Positions 17,289 to 26,249 of a DNA stretch of 64,000 bases are shown piece by piece. Source of the DNA: Serratia sp. UGAL515B_01. Lineage in GTDB: Bacteria; Pseudomonadota; Gammaproteobacteria; Enterobacterales; Enterobacteriaceae. The translations under genes were made by a program, and so were the position numbers. How positions within the stretch are numbered: position 1 is the stretch's first letter; every line of letters starts with the position of its first letter. The notes below the pieces were generated by a model. The model ran no database searches and had not been told where the DNA came from. It saw nothing but the letters and a program-made list of their open reading frames with translations. The stretch spans positions 4,151,432-4,215,431 of the forward strand of contig NZ_CP109901.1 of assembly GCF_033095805.1 (NCBI RefSeq). Reading direction: 5' to 3'.

Positions 17289-18215
17289 ATGTCAGAGCAG
17301 TTTCTCTATTTTCTGCAGCAGATGTTCAACGGCGTTACGTTGGGCAGCACTTACGCATTAATTGCCATCGGTTACACCATGGTTTACGGCATTATCGGCA
17401 TGATCAACTTTGCCCATGGCGAGGTATATATGATCGGCAGCTATGTCTCGTTTATCGTTATCGCGGCATTGATGATGATGGGGATCGACGTCGGCTGGTT
17501 GTTGATTGGTTGTGCATTCCTGGTGTCTATCGTGATTGCCAGCGCCTATGGCTGGAGCATCGAACGCGTAGCCTACAAACCGGTGCGTCACTCCAAGCGC
17601 CTGATTGCGCTAATTTCCGCTATTGGGATGTCGATATTCCTGCAGAACTACGTCAGTCTGACGCAAGGTTCGCGCGACGTGGCATTGCCGAGCCTGGTTA
17701 CAGGCCAGTGGGTATTGGGAGAGAGTAACGGCTTTGCTGCAACCGTCAGCACCATGCAGCTCACCATTTGGATCGTCACTTTCCTGGCGATGCTGGCACT
17801 GACGATGTTCATCCGTTATTCACGTATGGGCAGAGCCTGTCGTGCCTGTGCGGAAGATTTAAAGATGGCCAGCCTGCTTGGCATCAACACCGACCGGGTA
17901 ATTTCACTTACTTTCGTGATCGGTGCCGTGATGGCGGCGGTTGCTGGCGTGTTACTTGGCCAGTTCTACGGCGTGATCAACCCTTACATCGGCTTTATGG
18001 CTGGGATGAAAGCCTTTACTGCAGCAGTGCTGGGCGGTATCGGCAGTATTCCTGGTGCGATGATTGGCGGCCTGGTGTTGGGCGTGGCTGAGGCGCTGAC
18101 TTCGGCTTACCTGAGCACAGAATATAAAGATGTGGTGTCGTTCGCGCTGCTGATTGTGGTGTTGCTGGTGATGCCGACCGGCATCCTTGGGCGTCCGGAG
18201 GTTGAGAAGGTATGA
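17289..18215 (+). CDS. livH: Branched-chain amino-acid ABC transporter permease
   Basis: 308 aa, the same length as E. coli LivH, with eight or so hydrophobic helices. FNGVTLGSTYALIAIGYTMVYG and INFAHGEVYMIGS are the permease signature; the cytoplasmic ATPase-contact loop with RACAEDLKMASLLGINTDRV is intact. It is the inner-membrane half of the LIV-I/LS pore, paired with LivM. It ends in an ATGA overlap with livM, so the two subunits are translationally coupled. Confidence 0.97.
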   Translation: MSEQFLYFLQQMFNGVTLGSTYALIAIGYTMVYGIIGMINFAHGEVYMIGSYVSFIVIAALMMMGIDVGWLLIGCAFLVSIVIASAYGWSIERVAYKPVRHSKRLIALISAIGMSIFLQNYVSLTQGSRDVALPSLVTGQWVLGESNGFAATVSTMQLTIWIVTFLAMLALTMFIRYSRMGRACRACAEDLKMASLLGINTDRVISLTFVIGAVMAAVAGVLLGQFYGVINPYIGFMAGMKAFTAAVLGGIGSIPGAMIGGLVLGVAEALTSAYLSTEYKDVVSFALLIVVLLVMPTGILGRPEVEKV

Positions 18216-19495
18216 AACTCGGTCTGCTTAACGCCTGCATTGCCACCTTAGTGCTGTTTGTTATGGCATCCTTTCTGATGGGAATGCAATTGAGCCTTGA
18301 TGGCACAAAACTAGTCGTACACGGTGCCGCTGAAGTTCGCTGGATGTGGATTGGCATCGGTTGCGTGGTGGTATTCCTCTTCCAACTGTTGCGCCCACTG
18401 ATGCAACAGGGGCTTAAGAAAATTTCCGGCCCAACGTTGGTGTTGCCAAGTTTTGATGGTACGACACTCCGCCAGAAGTTGTTGGCGGCGGCGCTGATCA
18501 TTATGGCGGTGGTGTGGCCGTTTCTGGTTTCGCGCGGTACGGTCGATATTGCCACTCTGACGCTAATCTACGTCATGTTGGGGCTGGGGCTGAACGTTGT
18601 TGTTGGCCTTTCCGGTTTACTGGTACTGGGTTATGGCGGTTTTTACGCAATAGGTGCCTATACCTACGCGCTATTGAACCACTATTACGGCCTGGGTTTC
18701 TGGGAAAGTCTGCCATTGGCGGGCATTGTTACTGCTATTTTTGGCTTTCTGCTTGGTTTCCCGGTATTACGTCTGCGGGGTGACTATCTGGCGATTGTTA
18801 CGCTTGGCTTCGGCGAAATCGTGCGTATCCTACTGCTGAATAACACCGAAATCACCGGTGGGCCGAACGGCATCAGCCAGATCCCGAAACCGACCTTCTT
18901 TGGTCTGGAGTTTAACCGCAGCGCCCGTGACGGCGGCTGGGACACTTTCCATAACTTCTTTGGTCTGCAATACGATCCTAGTGACCGTATTATATTTCTC
19001 TATTTGGTGGCTCTACTGCTGGTGATATTGACACTGTTTGTGATTAACCGCCTGCTACGTATGCCGCTGGGTCGGGCCTGGGAAGCGTTGCGCGAAGATG
19101 AGATTGCCTGCCGTTCATTGGGCCTCAGCCCGACCAAAATCAAACTGACCGCTTTTACCATTAGCGCCGCTTTTGCCGGTTTCGCCGGAACGCTGTTCGC
19201 TGCGCGGCAAGGTTTTGTTAGCCCGGAGTCCTTCACCTTTGTAGAGTCCGCCTTCGTGCTGGCTATTGTGGTATTGGGGGGTATGGGGTCGCAGTTTGCG
19301 GTGATCCTGGCGGCTATCCTGCTGGTGGTATCGCGCGAGCTGATGCGTGATTTAAATGAATACAGCATGTTGCTGCTGGGTGCGTTGATGGTGTTAATGA
19401 TGATTTGGCGGCCACAAGGGTTGTTGCCGATGAAGCGCCCACAGTTGAAGCTGAAAGTGGCAGATATTCAGGCAGTAAAAGGGGAGAAAGTATGA
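18212..19495 (+). CDS. livM: Branched-chain amino-acid ABC transporter permease
   Basis: 427 aa (E. coli 425), polytopic. The BPD_transp_2 family core GLGLNVVVGLSGLLVLGYGGFYAIG and the coupling loop ALREDEIACRSLGLSPTKIKL are present, as is the extended N-terminal region typical of LivM. It partners LivH in the membrane. It overlaps livH (ATGA) and livG (ATGA), forming a tightly coupled run. Confidence 0.97.
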   Translation: MKLGLLNACIATLVLFVMASFLMGMQLSLDGTKLVVHGAAEVRWMWIGIGCVVVFLFQLLRPLMQQGLKKISGPTLVLPSFDGTTLRQKLLAAALIIMAVVWPFLVSRGTVDIATLTLIYVMLGLGLNVVVGLSGLLVLGYGGFYAIGAYTYALLNHYYGLGFWESLPLAGIVTAIFGFLLGFPVLRLRGDYLAIVTLGFGEIVRILLLNNTEITGGPNGISQIPKPTFFGLEFNRSARDGGWDTFHNFFGLQYDPSDRIIFLYLVALLLVILTLFVINRLLRMPLGRAWEALREDEIACRSLGLSPTKIKLTAFTISAAFAGFAGTLFAARQGFVSPESFTFVESAFVLAIVVLGGMGSQFAVILAAILLVVSRELMRDLNEYSMLLLGALMVLMMIWRPQGLLPMKRPQLKLKVADIQAVKGEKV

Positions 19496-20259
19496 GTGCT
19501 CAACCTTTACTGACGGTAGAAGGTCTTTGTATGCGCTTCGGCGGTTTACTGGCGGTGAACAACGTTGCCCTTGAACTGCATGAAGGTGAGATCGTTTCGC
19601 TGATTGGCCCGAATGGCGCGGGTAAAACCACGGTGTTTAACTGTCTGACCGGGTTTTATCGTCCAACGAGCGGTGCCATCAAACTGCGTGATCGTCATCT
19701 GGAAGGCCTTCCCGGCCAGACCATTGCCCGTATGGGCGTGGTGCGAACCTTCCAGCATGTGCGGCTGTTCCGAGAAATGACGGTGATTGAAAACCTGCTG
19801 GTGGCACAGCACCAGCATTTGAAAAGCGGTGTGTTTGCCGGTTTGCTGAAAACGCCGGCGTTCCGTCGTGCTGAAGCGGATGCACTGGAGCGTGCGGCGG
19901 TGTGGTTGGAACGTGTAGGCCTGCTCGAGATGGCTAATCGCACTGCGGGTAACCTGGCCTATGGCCAACAGCGGCGGTTGGAAATAGCCCGTTGTATGGT
20001 AACACGCCCGGAATTACTGATGCTGGACGAACCTGCGGCAGGTCTGAACCCGAAAGAAACCGACGAACTGGACCAGCTTATTATCGAACTGCGTGACCAA
20101 CATAAGGTTTCCGTGCTGTTGATTGAGCATGATATGAAGCTGGTGATGGGTATTTCCGATCGTATCTACGTAGTGAATCAGGGAACGCCGTTGGCGCAAG
20201 GCACACCGGCAGAAATCCGCAACAACCCGGACGTGATCCGGGCCTACCTGGGCGAATAG
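19492..20259 (+). CDS. livG: Branched-chain amino-acid ABC transporter ATPase
   Basis: 255 aa, exactly the E. coli length, starting at ATG 19492 overlapping the livM stop; the frame is open further upstream inside livM. Walker A GPNGAGKTT, the signature-like segment LAYGQQRRLEIAR, Walker B LLMLDEPAAGLNP and the switch histidine in LIEHDM are all present. With LivF it forms the ATPase pair driving import of leucine, isoleucine and valine. Confidence 0.97.
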   Translation: MSAQPLLTVEGLCMRFGGLLAVNNVALELHEGEIVSLIGPNGAGKTTVFNCLTGFYRPTSGAIKLRDRHLEGLPGQTIARMGVVRTFQHVRLFREMTVIENLLVAQHQHLKSGVFAGLLKTPAFRRAEADALERAAVWLERVGLLEMANRTAGNLAYGQQRRLEIARCMVTRPELLMLDEPAAGLNPKETDELDQLIIELRDQHKVSVLLIEHDMKLVMGISDRIYVVNQGTPLAQGTPAEIRNNPDVIRAYLGE

Positions 20260-20274
20260 TGGGTAAATTATCAT

Positions 20275-20976
20275 ATGTTGTCATTTAATCAGGTATCCGC
20301 CCATTACGGCAAAATTCAGGCGCTGCACCAGGTAAGCCTGAATATTCAACAGGGAGAAATAGTCACCCTGATCGGTGCCAATGGTGCCGGTAAAACCACG
20401 CTGTTAGGAACGCTATGCGGTGAACCGCGCGCATCCGAAGGTACGATTATCCTTTTAGATCAGGATATCACCCAGTGGCAGACCGCGCGTATCATGCGTG
20501 AAGCAGTGGCGATTGTGCCCGAAGGACGGCGCGTATTTTCGCGCATGACAGTGGAAGAAAATTTGGCGATGGGTGGTTTCTTTGCCAATCGAGAAGAGTA
20601 TCAGCAACGTATTGAACGGGTATTCGGCCTTTTCCCTCGTTTGTTGGAGCGCCGTAATCAGCGTTCGGGCACCATGTCCGGTGGTGAGCAACAGATGCTG
20701 GCGATTGGCCGGGCGTTGATGAGCCAACCCAAATTGCTATTGCTGGATGAACCCTCTCTAGGGCTAGCGCCTATCATTATCCAGCAGATTTTCGACATTA
20801 TCCATCAGCTGCGTGAAGAAGGTATGACCATCTTCCTGGTGGAACAAAACGCCAATCAGGCATTAAAACTGGCGGATCGTGGTTATGTACTGGAAAACGG
20901 CCGCGTGGTATTGGAAGATACAGGCACCGCACTGTTAGCAAACGAAGCAGTGAGATCCGCTTATCTAGGCGGCTAG
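20275..20976 (+). CDS. livF: Branched-chain amino-acid ABC transporter ATPase
   Basis: 233 aa (E. coli 237). Walker A GANGAGKTT, signature MSGGEQQMLAIGRAL, Walker B LLLLDEPSLGLAP and the VEQNA switch are complete. It lies 15 bases after livG and is followed by a hairpin terminator, so it is the last gene of the transporter operon. Confidence 0.97.
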   Translation: MLSFNQVSAHYGKIQALHQVSLNIQQGEIVTLIGANGAGKTTLLGTLCGEPRASEGTIILLDQDITQWQTARIMREAVAIVPEGRRVFSRMTVEENLAMGGFFANREEYQQRIERVFGLFPRLLERRNQRSGTMSGGEQQMLAIGRALMSQPKLLLLDEPSLGLAPIIIQQIFDIIHQLREEGMTIFLVEQNANQALKLADRGYVLENGRVVLEDTGTALLANEAVRSAYLGG

Positions 20977-20990
20977 ATATTTATATATCA

Positions 20991-21014
20991 GGGGGCACCA
21001 AATGGGTTGCCCCC
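20991..21014 (+). terminator. Hairpin after livF
   Basis: GGGGGCA (20991-20997) pairs with TGCCCCC (21008-21014). The following tract is only moderately T-rich, so read-through into the aminotransferase gene is possible. Confidence 0.65.
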
Positions 21015-21042
21015 GTATTATTAATGATGACGAGAATAAGCA

Positions 21043-22230
21043 ATGAAGACTGAAGGATTACTCGCGCAGCGCATCGTAAACGTAAAAAGCTCGGCGATCC
21101 GTGAATTGCTCAAGCACAGTAAGATGGAGAACGTCATTTCGCTGGCGGGCGGTATTCCTTCTGATGCGCTGTTTGACTTCGAAGGATTGAACATTGCTAC
21201 TCAGCAGGCAATTACCGACCAACCGAAAAGCGCTTTCCAGTACGGATTGACCGAAGGCAGTTATCTGTTACGTGAACGTATCTGCGCACTCTGTGCGGAC
21301 CGTGGCGTCCGTGCAAAACCTGAAGATGTTATAGTAACGGCAGGTTCCCAACAGGCTCTGGACTTGGTGATGCGGGCCGTGATTAATCCAGGTGACGTAT
21401 TTGTCGTGGAACGCCCAACTTATCTAGCGGCGCTGCAGACGTTGGAATTGGCGGAAGCCAATATCATGTCTGTCTCTTCAGACAGCGATGGTATGGTGGT
21501 TGATGAATTGGTTGAACTACTGAAAACCCAGAAAATCAAAGGGGTATACGTGGTGCCGAACTTCGGCAACCCGAGTGGTTTGACACTGAGCACGGCCCGC
21601 CGCGAGCAGTTGGTAAAATTGGCTGTCGAGCACAATTTCCTGATTGTTGAAGATGACCCCTACGGTGAACTGAGATTCACTGAGGAACGCAACGCGACGC
21701 TGTATCAGGTCTCTCAGCAGGTGTTGGGCCATACAGAAAACATTATCTATACTTCAACCTTCTCCAAGATCTTGGCGCCTGGTCTGCGTGTGGGTTGGGC
21801 AATCTTGCCACCCTTCTTGCTGCATAAAGTGGCCATTATCAAGCAGGCAGCGGATCTGCATGCCAGCTCATTGTCGCAGAGCGTTGCAGAGTGCTACTTG
21901 GGTCTGGGTCGTCTCCCAGCTCAGATCGAGAAGATCCGCGCTGCCTATAAGCAGAAATGCGAGATCCTGGCAGGATTGGTTGAAAAAGAGCTGGGTGATG
22001 AGATCAGTTTCGATATGCCCAAAGGGGGGATGTTCCTGTGGGCGCGTTTCCGCCAACCGTTTGATGCGACTGGGTGGTTGAAGGCCGCATTGGAGCAAGG
22101 CGTGGTGTTTGTGCCTGGGGAATACTTCTTCTCTGATAAGCCCGATCGTTCCACTTTCCGCTTATCATTTGCCACCGCAACCGAACAACAAATGCAGGAA
22201 GCGGTCGCCCGTCTGCGCCGTTCTCTGTAA
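21043..22230 (+). CDS. PLP-dependent aminotransferase (class I/II, 2-aminoadipate type)
   Basis: 395 aa, fold-type I. ISLAGGIPSDALFD at the start, VIVTAGSQQALDLVMR around the cofactor-phosphate site, VVPNFGNPSGLTL, EDDPYGEL with the PLP-binding Asp and Tyr, and TSTFSKILAPGLRVGW with the catalytic lysine match the family of 2-aminoadipate and aromatic/branched-chain transaminases, which are MocR-like without the HTH domain. The substrate is not decided by sequence. Its position right after livF suggests that it deaminates an imported branched-chain or similar amino acid. Confidence 0.85.
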   Translation: MKTEGLLAQRIVNVKSSAIRELLKHSKMENVISLAGGIPSDALFDFEGLNIATQQAITDQPKSAFQYGLTEGSYLLRERICALCADRGVRAKPEDVIVTAGSQQALDLVMRAVINPGDVFVVERPTYLAALQTLELAEANIMSVSSDSDGMVVDELVELLKTQKIKGVYVVPNFGNPSGLTLSTARREQLVKLAVEHNFLIVEDDPYGELRFTEERNATLYQVSQQVLGHTENIIYTSTFSKILAPGLRVGWAILPPFLLHKVAIIKQAADLHASSLSQSVAECYLGLGRLPAQIEKIRAAYKQKCEILAGLVEKELGDEISFDMPKGGMFLWARFRQPFDATGWLKAALEQGVVFVPGEYFFSDKPDRSTFRLSFATATEQQMQEAVARLRRSL

Positions 22231-22284
22231 TACTCTTTGCGGCGGTGTGGAGAATTCCATGCCGCCGATGCCCGTTCTCATACT

Positions 22285-22549
22285 AGGCTGTGTTCCTTAA
22301 CTGTCCGTGGTGCCGTCGCAGCCCCAAAAGCCCATTATCAAGGCGGAGGGTGAAGGGCAGAGTGGCCCTCTGTTCAAGCCCGACAACAGGGTGAATGCGC
22401 TTTTTGGGCGGACCCCACGGGCTGACGCCATTGGCGTGCATTGCTGCGTTGTTTGCCGCTTATTTGGCCCACCAAACCTCACGGCTCACGCCTTGCTCTG
22501 CGCACAAATGACTGCCAGCGGCGATCGTGTGTAATTGAGGGACACAGCC
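22285..22549 (+). repeat. Family-1 MITE, full copy A (265 bp)
   Basis: Begins AGGCTGTGTTCCTTAACTGT and ends GTGTAATTGAGGGACACAGCC, imperfect terminal inverted repeats. It is flanked by a perfect 5-bp direct repeat ATACT (22280-22284 and 22550-22554), the footprint of transposition. It has no transposase, so it must be mobilised in trans. An internal segment between ATTGGCGTGCA (22430-22440) and TGCGCACAAAT (22499-22509) is in the opposite orientation to copy B at 43055. It ends 21 bases before ugpQ. Confidence 0.85.
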
Positions 22550-22570
22550 ATACTGCGGAATACGGATGGA

Positions 22571-23311
22571 ATGATGACTACAGCCTGGCCTTACCCTCAT
22601 ATTGTCGCCCACCGTGGCGGCGGTTCATTGGCACCTGAAAACACGTTGGCAGCAATCGACGTTGGAGCCCATCACGGCCACAGAATGATCGAATTTGATG
22701 CCAAACTGTCACAGGACGGGCAAATATTCCTGCTCCATGACGATACTCTCGACCGCACCAGCAATGGCTGGGGCCTAGCGGGTAAGCTACCGTGGGATCG
22801 GCTTATACAGTTGGATGCGGGTAACTGGTACAGTGCGGCCTTCAAAGGGGAGCGTTTGCCGCTGTTGTCTGAGGTGGCTGAACGCTGCAAACAATACGGC
22901 ATGATGGCAAATATTGAAATTAAACCGACAGCCGGTAGCGATGATGAAACGGGCCGTGTTGTGGCGCTGGCTGCTCGCTTGCTGTGGGAAGGCCAGAACG
23001 ACCCGTTGCTTTCTTCATTCTCGGTTGCAGCACTGGCGGCTGCGCAGCGTACGGTGCCGGAGCTGCCGCGTGGTTTGTTACTGGATGAATGGGACAATGA
23101 CTGGCGTGAACTGACTGAACGCCTCGGCTGCGTATCGTTACATATTAACCACAACGTACTGACCGTCGAGCGGGTTGCAATGCTGAAAGAAACTGGGCTA
23201 CGTATTCTGGTATATACCGTTAACAGCCCTGAACGTGCGCGTTTGTTGCTGAATTGGGGTGTTGATTGCATTTGTACCGATCGTATCGATCTGATTGGCG
23301 CTGATTTCTGA
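22571..23311 (+). CDS. ugpQ: Glycerophosphodiester phosphodiesterase, cytoplasmic
   Basis: Hydrolyses glycerophosphodiesters to glycerol-3-phosphate and alcohols. Starts at the ATG pair 22571/22574, giving about 246 aa (E. coli 247). The catalytic motifs HRGGGSLAPENT, EFDAKLSQDG, LLHDDTLDRTSNG and IEIKPT are all intact, as is VDCICTDRIDLIG at the end. In E. coli it is the last gene of ugpBAECQ, next to liv. Here the transporter genes ugpBAEC are absent and a MITE sits directly upstream, so it needs another promoter. Confidence 0.93.
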   Translation: MMTTAWPYPHIVAHRGGGSLAPENTLAAIDVGAHHGHRMIEFDAKLSQDGQIFLLHDDTLDRTSNGWGLAGKLPWDRLIQLDAGNWYSAAFKGERLPLLSEVAERCKQYGMMANIEIKPTAGSDDETGRVVALAARLLWEGQNDPLLSSFSVAALAAAQRTVPELPRGLLLDEWDNDWRELTERLGCVSLHINHNVLTVERVAMLKETGLRILVYTVNSPERARLLLNWGVDCICTDRIDLIGADF

Positions 23312-23324
23312 TCGTTAAACTTCT

Positions 23325-23358
23325 GCCGTGTAAGCCTTTTAGCTGGGACTTACACGGC
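23325..23358. terminator. Bidirectional terminator between ugpQ and hisRS
   Basis: GCCGTGTAAG (23325-23334) pairs perfectly with CTTACACGGC (23349-23358) between two convergent genes. Confidence 0.75.
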
Positions 23359-23367
23359 GCGGTTAGG

Positions 23368-24651
23368 TTACTGTCCGGCTGTACTCCCTGTTACTTTTGA
23401 GTTTTCCTCTATTATTGCCCCGATTTTCTCTTCTGCTACGGTTTCACTTTGGTCTTTCAACAAATCCCACAGGCCAATTTGGCCATTAGCGTTAAGAGTC
23501 ACAATATAGCGGCAGCCAGTTTTCAAGGCGTTACTGTGTTGGCGTTTGAGTTTAGATCCACTGAAGTCACTAAAGACTTTCATTTGTGGCAGACGTTGAC
23601 GTATTCGGTTTGCCAGAAGTAATGCGGTAATGTTGGCGGTTTCTTCCTCATAGGTCACCACAATGTCGGGTTGGTTGGTGATACTTTTGTCACTGTTCAC
23701 CGTTTGGATCAACAGCAGCAGCCGTTCAATACCGATGGCAAAACCTGAGGCTGGTAGCTCTTTATTACTGAATAACTCGACCAGGCCATCATAGCGCCCG
23801 CCGCCGCAGACTGTGCCTTGAGAGCCTAATTCGTCAGTTATCCATTCAAAAACTGTACGAGTATAGTAATCCAACCCTCTGACCAGACGCGGATTGATGA
23901 CGTACTCAATTTTTGCCTGTTCCAACAGTTGGCACAGCTCGGCAAAATGTTGCTGAGACGCTTCCCCGAGAAAATCCAGCAACTGTGGCGCATTCTCCAG
24001 CATCTCCTGCATAGCTGGGTTTTTACTGTCCAGAATACGTAATGGGTTGGTTTCCAGACGTTTCAAACTGTCTTCATCGAGTAATGTCCTGTGCTGATTA
24101 AAATACGCGACCAGTTTTTGACGGTGTTCTTTCCGTTCCGGCAGAGTACCAAGGGAGTTAATCTCCAAGCGTAGATAGCGGTCTACCCCCAGAGCAGTGA
24201 ACAGATCCTTCACCATATAGATTAGCTCTGCATCGATATCTGCCCCAGCCATGCCAAAGGTCTCTACGCCAAATTGGGTGAACTGGCGCAACCGACCCTT
24301 TTGCGGACGCTCATAGCGGAACATCGGGCCTTGATACCAAAGCCGCTGAGTGGTGTTGTAACACATGTTGTTTTCGATCACGGCGCGCACACAGCCGCTG
24401 GTTCCTTCTGGGCGAAGGGTAATATGCTCCCCATTCTTGTCGCGAAAATTATACATTTCCTTGGAGACAATATCGGTAGACTCACCTACCGCACGTTCAA
24501 ACAGCGCGACCGGTTCTAGCAGGGGCAGGCGAACTTCCTGATAACCATAGCGGTAGGTAATATCCCGCACTTTGCTTTCCAACCACTGCCAGAAAGGGGT
24601 TTCTTCCGGAAGAATGTCCCTCATCCCTCTAATTGACTGAATTTTCATCAT
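23368..24651 (-). CDS. Second histidyl-tRNA synthetase, histamine-cluster copy
   Basis: 427 aa class II synthetase (E. coli HisS 424). All catalytic motifs are intact: LRPEGTSG near residue 79, motif 2 FRYERPQKGRLRQF near 111, histidine-binding RGLDYYTRTVFEW at 258-270, motif 3 GFAIGIERLLLL, and a complete anticodon-binding domain. It should charge tRNA-His. Its start codon overlaps the stop of the upstream antiporter gene by one base (TAATG), so it belongs to the hdc operon, as in the Morganella hdcT1-hdc-hdcT2-hisRS cluster. The housekeeping hisS normally sits elsewhere, by ispG. A likely role is maintaining charging when Hdc depletes histidine, or buffering the histidine signal. Confidence 0.9.
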   Translation of the reverse strand: MMKIQSIRGMRDILPEETPFWQWLESKVRDITYRYGYQEVRLPLLEPVALFERAVGESTDIVSKEMYNFRDKNGEHITLRPEGTSGCVRAVIENNMCYNTTQRLWYQGPMFRYERPQKGRLRQFTQFGVETFGMAGADIDAELIYMVKDLFTALGVDRYLRLEINSLGTLPERKEHRQKLVAYFNQHRTLLDEDSLKRLETNPLRILDSKNPAMQEMLENAPQLLDFLGEASQQHFAELCQLLEQAKIEYVINPRLVRGLDYYTRTVFEWITDELGSQGTVCGGGRYDGLVELFSNKELPASGFAIGIERLLLLIQTVNSDKSITNQPDIVVTYEEETANITALLLANRIRQRLPQMKVFSDFSGSKLKRQHSNALKTGCRYIVTLNANGQIGLWDLLKDQSETVAEEKIGAIIEENSKVTGSTAGQ

Positions 24652-26087
24652 TAATCTTCCTTATATACTGTATCGATACGATATCTGCCGTCAGTGTTGC
24701 CAGCAGAGTTCGGCACTGAGGGCCCATGCCCAAAGCACTGTTCTGAAAAAAAAGGGGTAACTGGTGTTCCTTTGAATGTTTGCTGTCGTATGACGAAAAG
24801 GAGATATAAAGGGATTGTGATCATCTGCATCATTACTCCCCAGTAGAGCGCTTGTGTACCCGCTCCCATCAGCACCACAACGATAAAAGCCAACCCTAAC
24901 AGGCTCAAACTGCTATAAACCGCAAATTGCCTGCTGTGCCTGAGTTTCTTGGCTACCATCACGACGGGAAGAGAAACGGCGGCAAAGGCATAGGGGATAA
25001 GACAGGCGGAAATGGCCAGAGTAATGATCGTCCTGAACTGTTGCTCCAGATTGGGAGAGATGGTGAGCAGGATAACGCCGGTCATTAGGCTGGCGGTGCA
25101 AATCAACCCCTTGTAAGCCACCCCGCGTTGATTGGTTGCGGCAAACATTCGTGGGAATAGTCCCGCCTCCGCTGCGGATCGTGGAACCTCCGTTTGCAGG
25201 ATCTGCCAGCCTGGCATGGCGCCTAGGCAAGCGATAATCGCCATAGCTGAAATGCACTGCCCTACAGTTGGCCCCCACAAAAATCGAGCCGTGTCTGCAA
25301 AGGGGGACGTTGAAGCGAGCAGCTGTGAATGAGGCAAAATCCCCATAATGACATTACTGGAACTGATGTAGCACAACGCGGCAATCGCTAATCCACAGAT
25401 TGTCGCCAGTGGAATATTACGTTTAGGGTTAATAACCTGTGCCTCTGAAACCGAGGCGGATTCGATGCCTAGAAATCCCCACAGCGAAATGACCGCTGCG
25501 GCCATAATGGCATGTGTATTGCTTTGGTTGGTGACGTTATAGAATTGTGTATAGAGGCCGTAATCAAAATGAAACCAGCCTGAAATGCCGATGCTGAGTA
25601 TCACAATAAGCATGCAGGAGCCGGTAAAAATTTGGGCATAACCGACGATCCTGGCCCCCTGCAGTCCCAAAATAACAAAGCCCCAGAGAAGAGTGATGCA
25701 GGTTAACGCAGCATAGAGAGGCTTAAGCAGGATGGGGAAAAAGTAGGCGAGATAGCCAACGCCGGAAACCAGTAGCGCGCAATTACCAATCCAAGTAGAA
25801 AGCCAGTAAAACAGCGTCGCTTGTAACCCGATATACGGGCCAAAAGCGTGGCCGATATTGGCGATGACGCCCCCCTTGCAAGGTGCCAACTCGCTGACTT
25901 TGGCAAATACCAGGGCAAGCGCGAGAACGCCACAGAAAGTCAGTACCCACCCCCAAACGGAAATTGATCCGATTCGAGCCAATGAGCTTGGTAACATAAA
26001 AACGCCGCTACCCATCATATTAGACGCTGTCATTATGGTTAGCGCCGTCAGCCCCATGCGGTGGGCGGTTTGGTGGTGTGAATCCAT
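24651..26087 (-). CDS. hdcT2: Histidine/histamine antiporter 2 (APC superfamily)
   Basis: 478 aa with about 12 transmembrane helices. The basic amino acid/polyamine antiporter signature near the N-terminus (LTIMTASNMMGSGVFMLPSSLA) and WGFLGIESASVSEAQVINPKRN are as in AdiC/CadB/PotE-type exchangers. It lies immediately between hdc and hisRS, matching hdcT2 of Morganella. Exchange of extracellular histidine for histamine generates proton motive force and acid tolerance. Substrate assignment rests on context and on similarity to the neighbouring antiporter. The gene is coupled to hisRS downstream by TAATG. Confidence 0.85.
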   Translation of the reverse strand: MDSHHQTAHRMGLTALTIMTASNMMGSGVFMLPSSLARIGSISVWGWVLTFCGVLALALVFAKVSELAPCKGGVIANIGHAFGPYIGLQATLFYWLSTWIGNCALLVSGVGYLAYFFPILLKPLYAALTCITLLWGFVILGLQGARIVGYAQIFTGSCMLIVILSIGISGWFHFDYGLYTQFYNVTNQSNTHAIMAAAVISLWGFLGIESASVSEAQVINPKRNIPLATICGLAIAALCYISSSNVIMGILPHSQLLASTSPFADTARFLWGPTVGQCISAMAIIACLGAMPGWQILQTEVPRSAAEAGLFPRMFAATNQRGVAYKGLICTASLMTGVILLTISPNLEQQFRTIITLAISACLIPYAFAAVSLPVVMVAKKLRHSRQFAVYSSLSLLGLAFIVVVLMGAGTQALYWGVMMQMITIPLYLLFVIRQQTFKGTPVTPFFSEQCFGHGPSVPNSAGNTDGRYRIDTVYKED

Positions 26088-26177
26088 GTCATTTTATCTT
26101 CGCTAAAGTGGCTACTGCGGGCGAAAATGCGTGCCAAAAGGTTGCATCATTCGCCTGTTCTGCTTAGGTTAAAGGAC

Positions 26178-26210
26178 GTTGCCGGTGTGATTGGTGTCAG
26201 TTCCGGCAAC
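26178..26210 (-). promoter_or_regulatory. Hairpin between hdc and hdcT2
   Basis: GTTGCCGG (26178-26185) pairs perfectly with CCGGCAAC (26203-26210). No strong T run follows on the minus strand, so it may be a partial terminator or RNA-processing site giving more hdc than hdcT2-hisRS mRNA. Confidence 0.5.
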
Positions 26211-26215
26211 GGAAG

Positions 26216-26233
26216 TAAGAAAGGGACACAGCC
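26216..26233. repeat. Family-1 MITE solo terminal repeat remnant
   Basis: AAGAAAGGGACACAGCCT matches the right terminus of family 1 (TTAAGGGACACAGCCT). No partner terminus is nearby. It lies 17 bases beyond the hdc stop codon, inside the operon. Confidence 0.45.
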
Positions 26234-26249
26234 TGGTTGCCACTGCTTT

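Noticed and set aside
22307..22534. Short ORFs inside the family-1 MITE
   Set aside because: They differ between copies and reflect the repeat's composition; no transposase motif is present.
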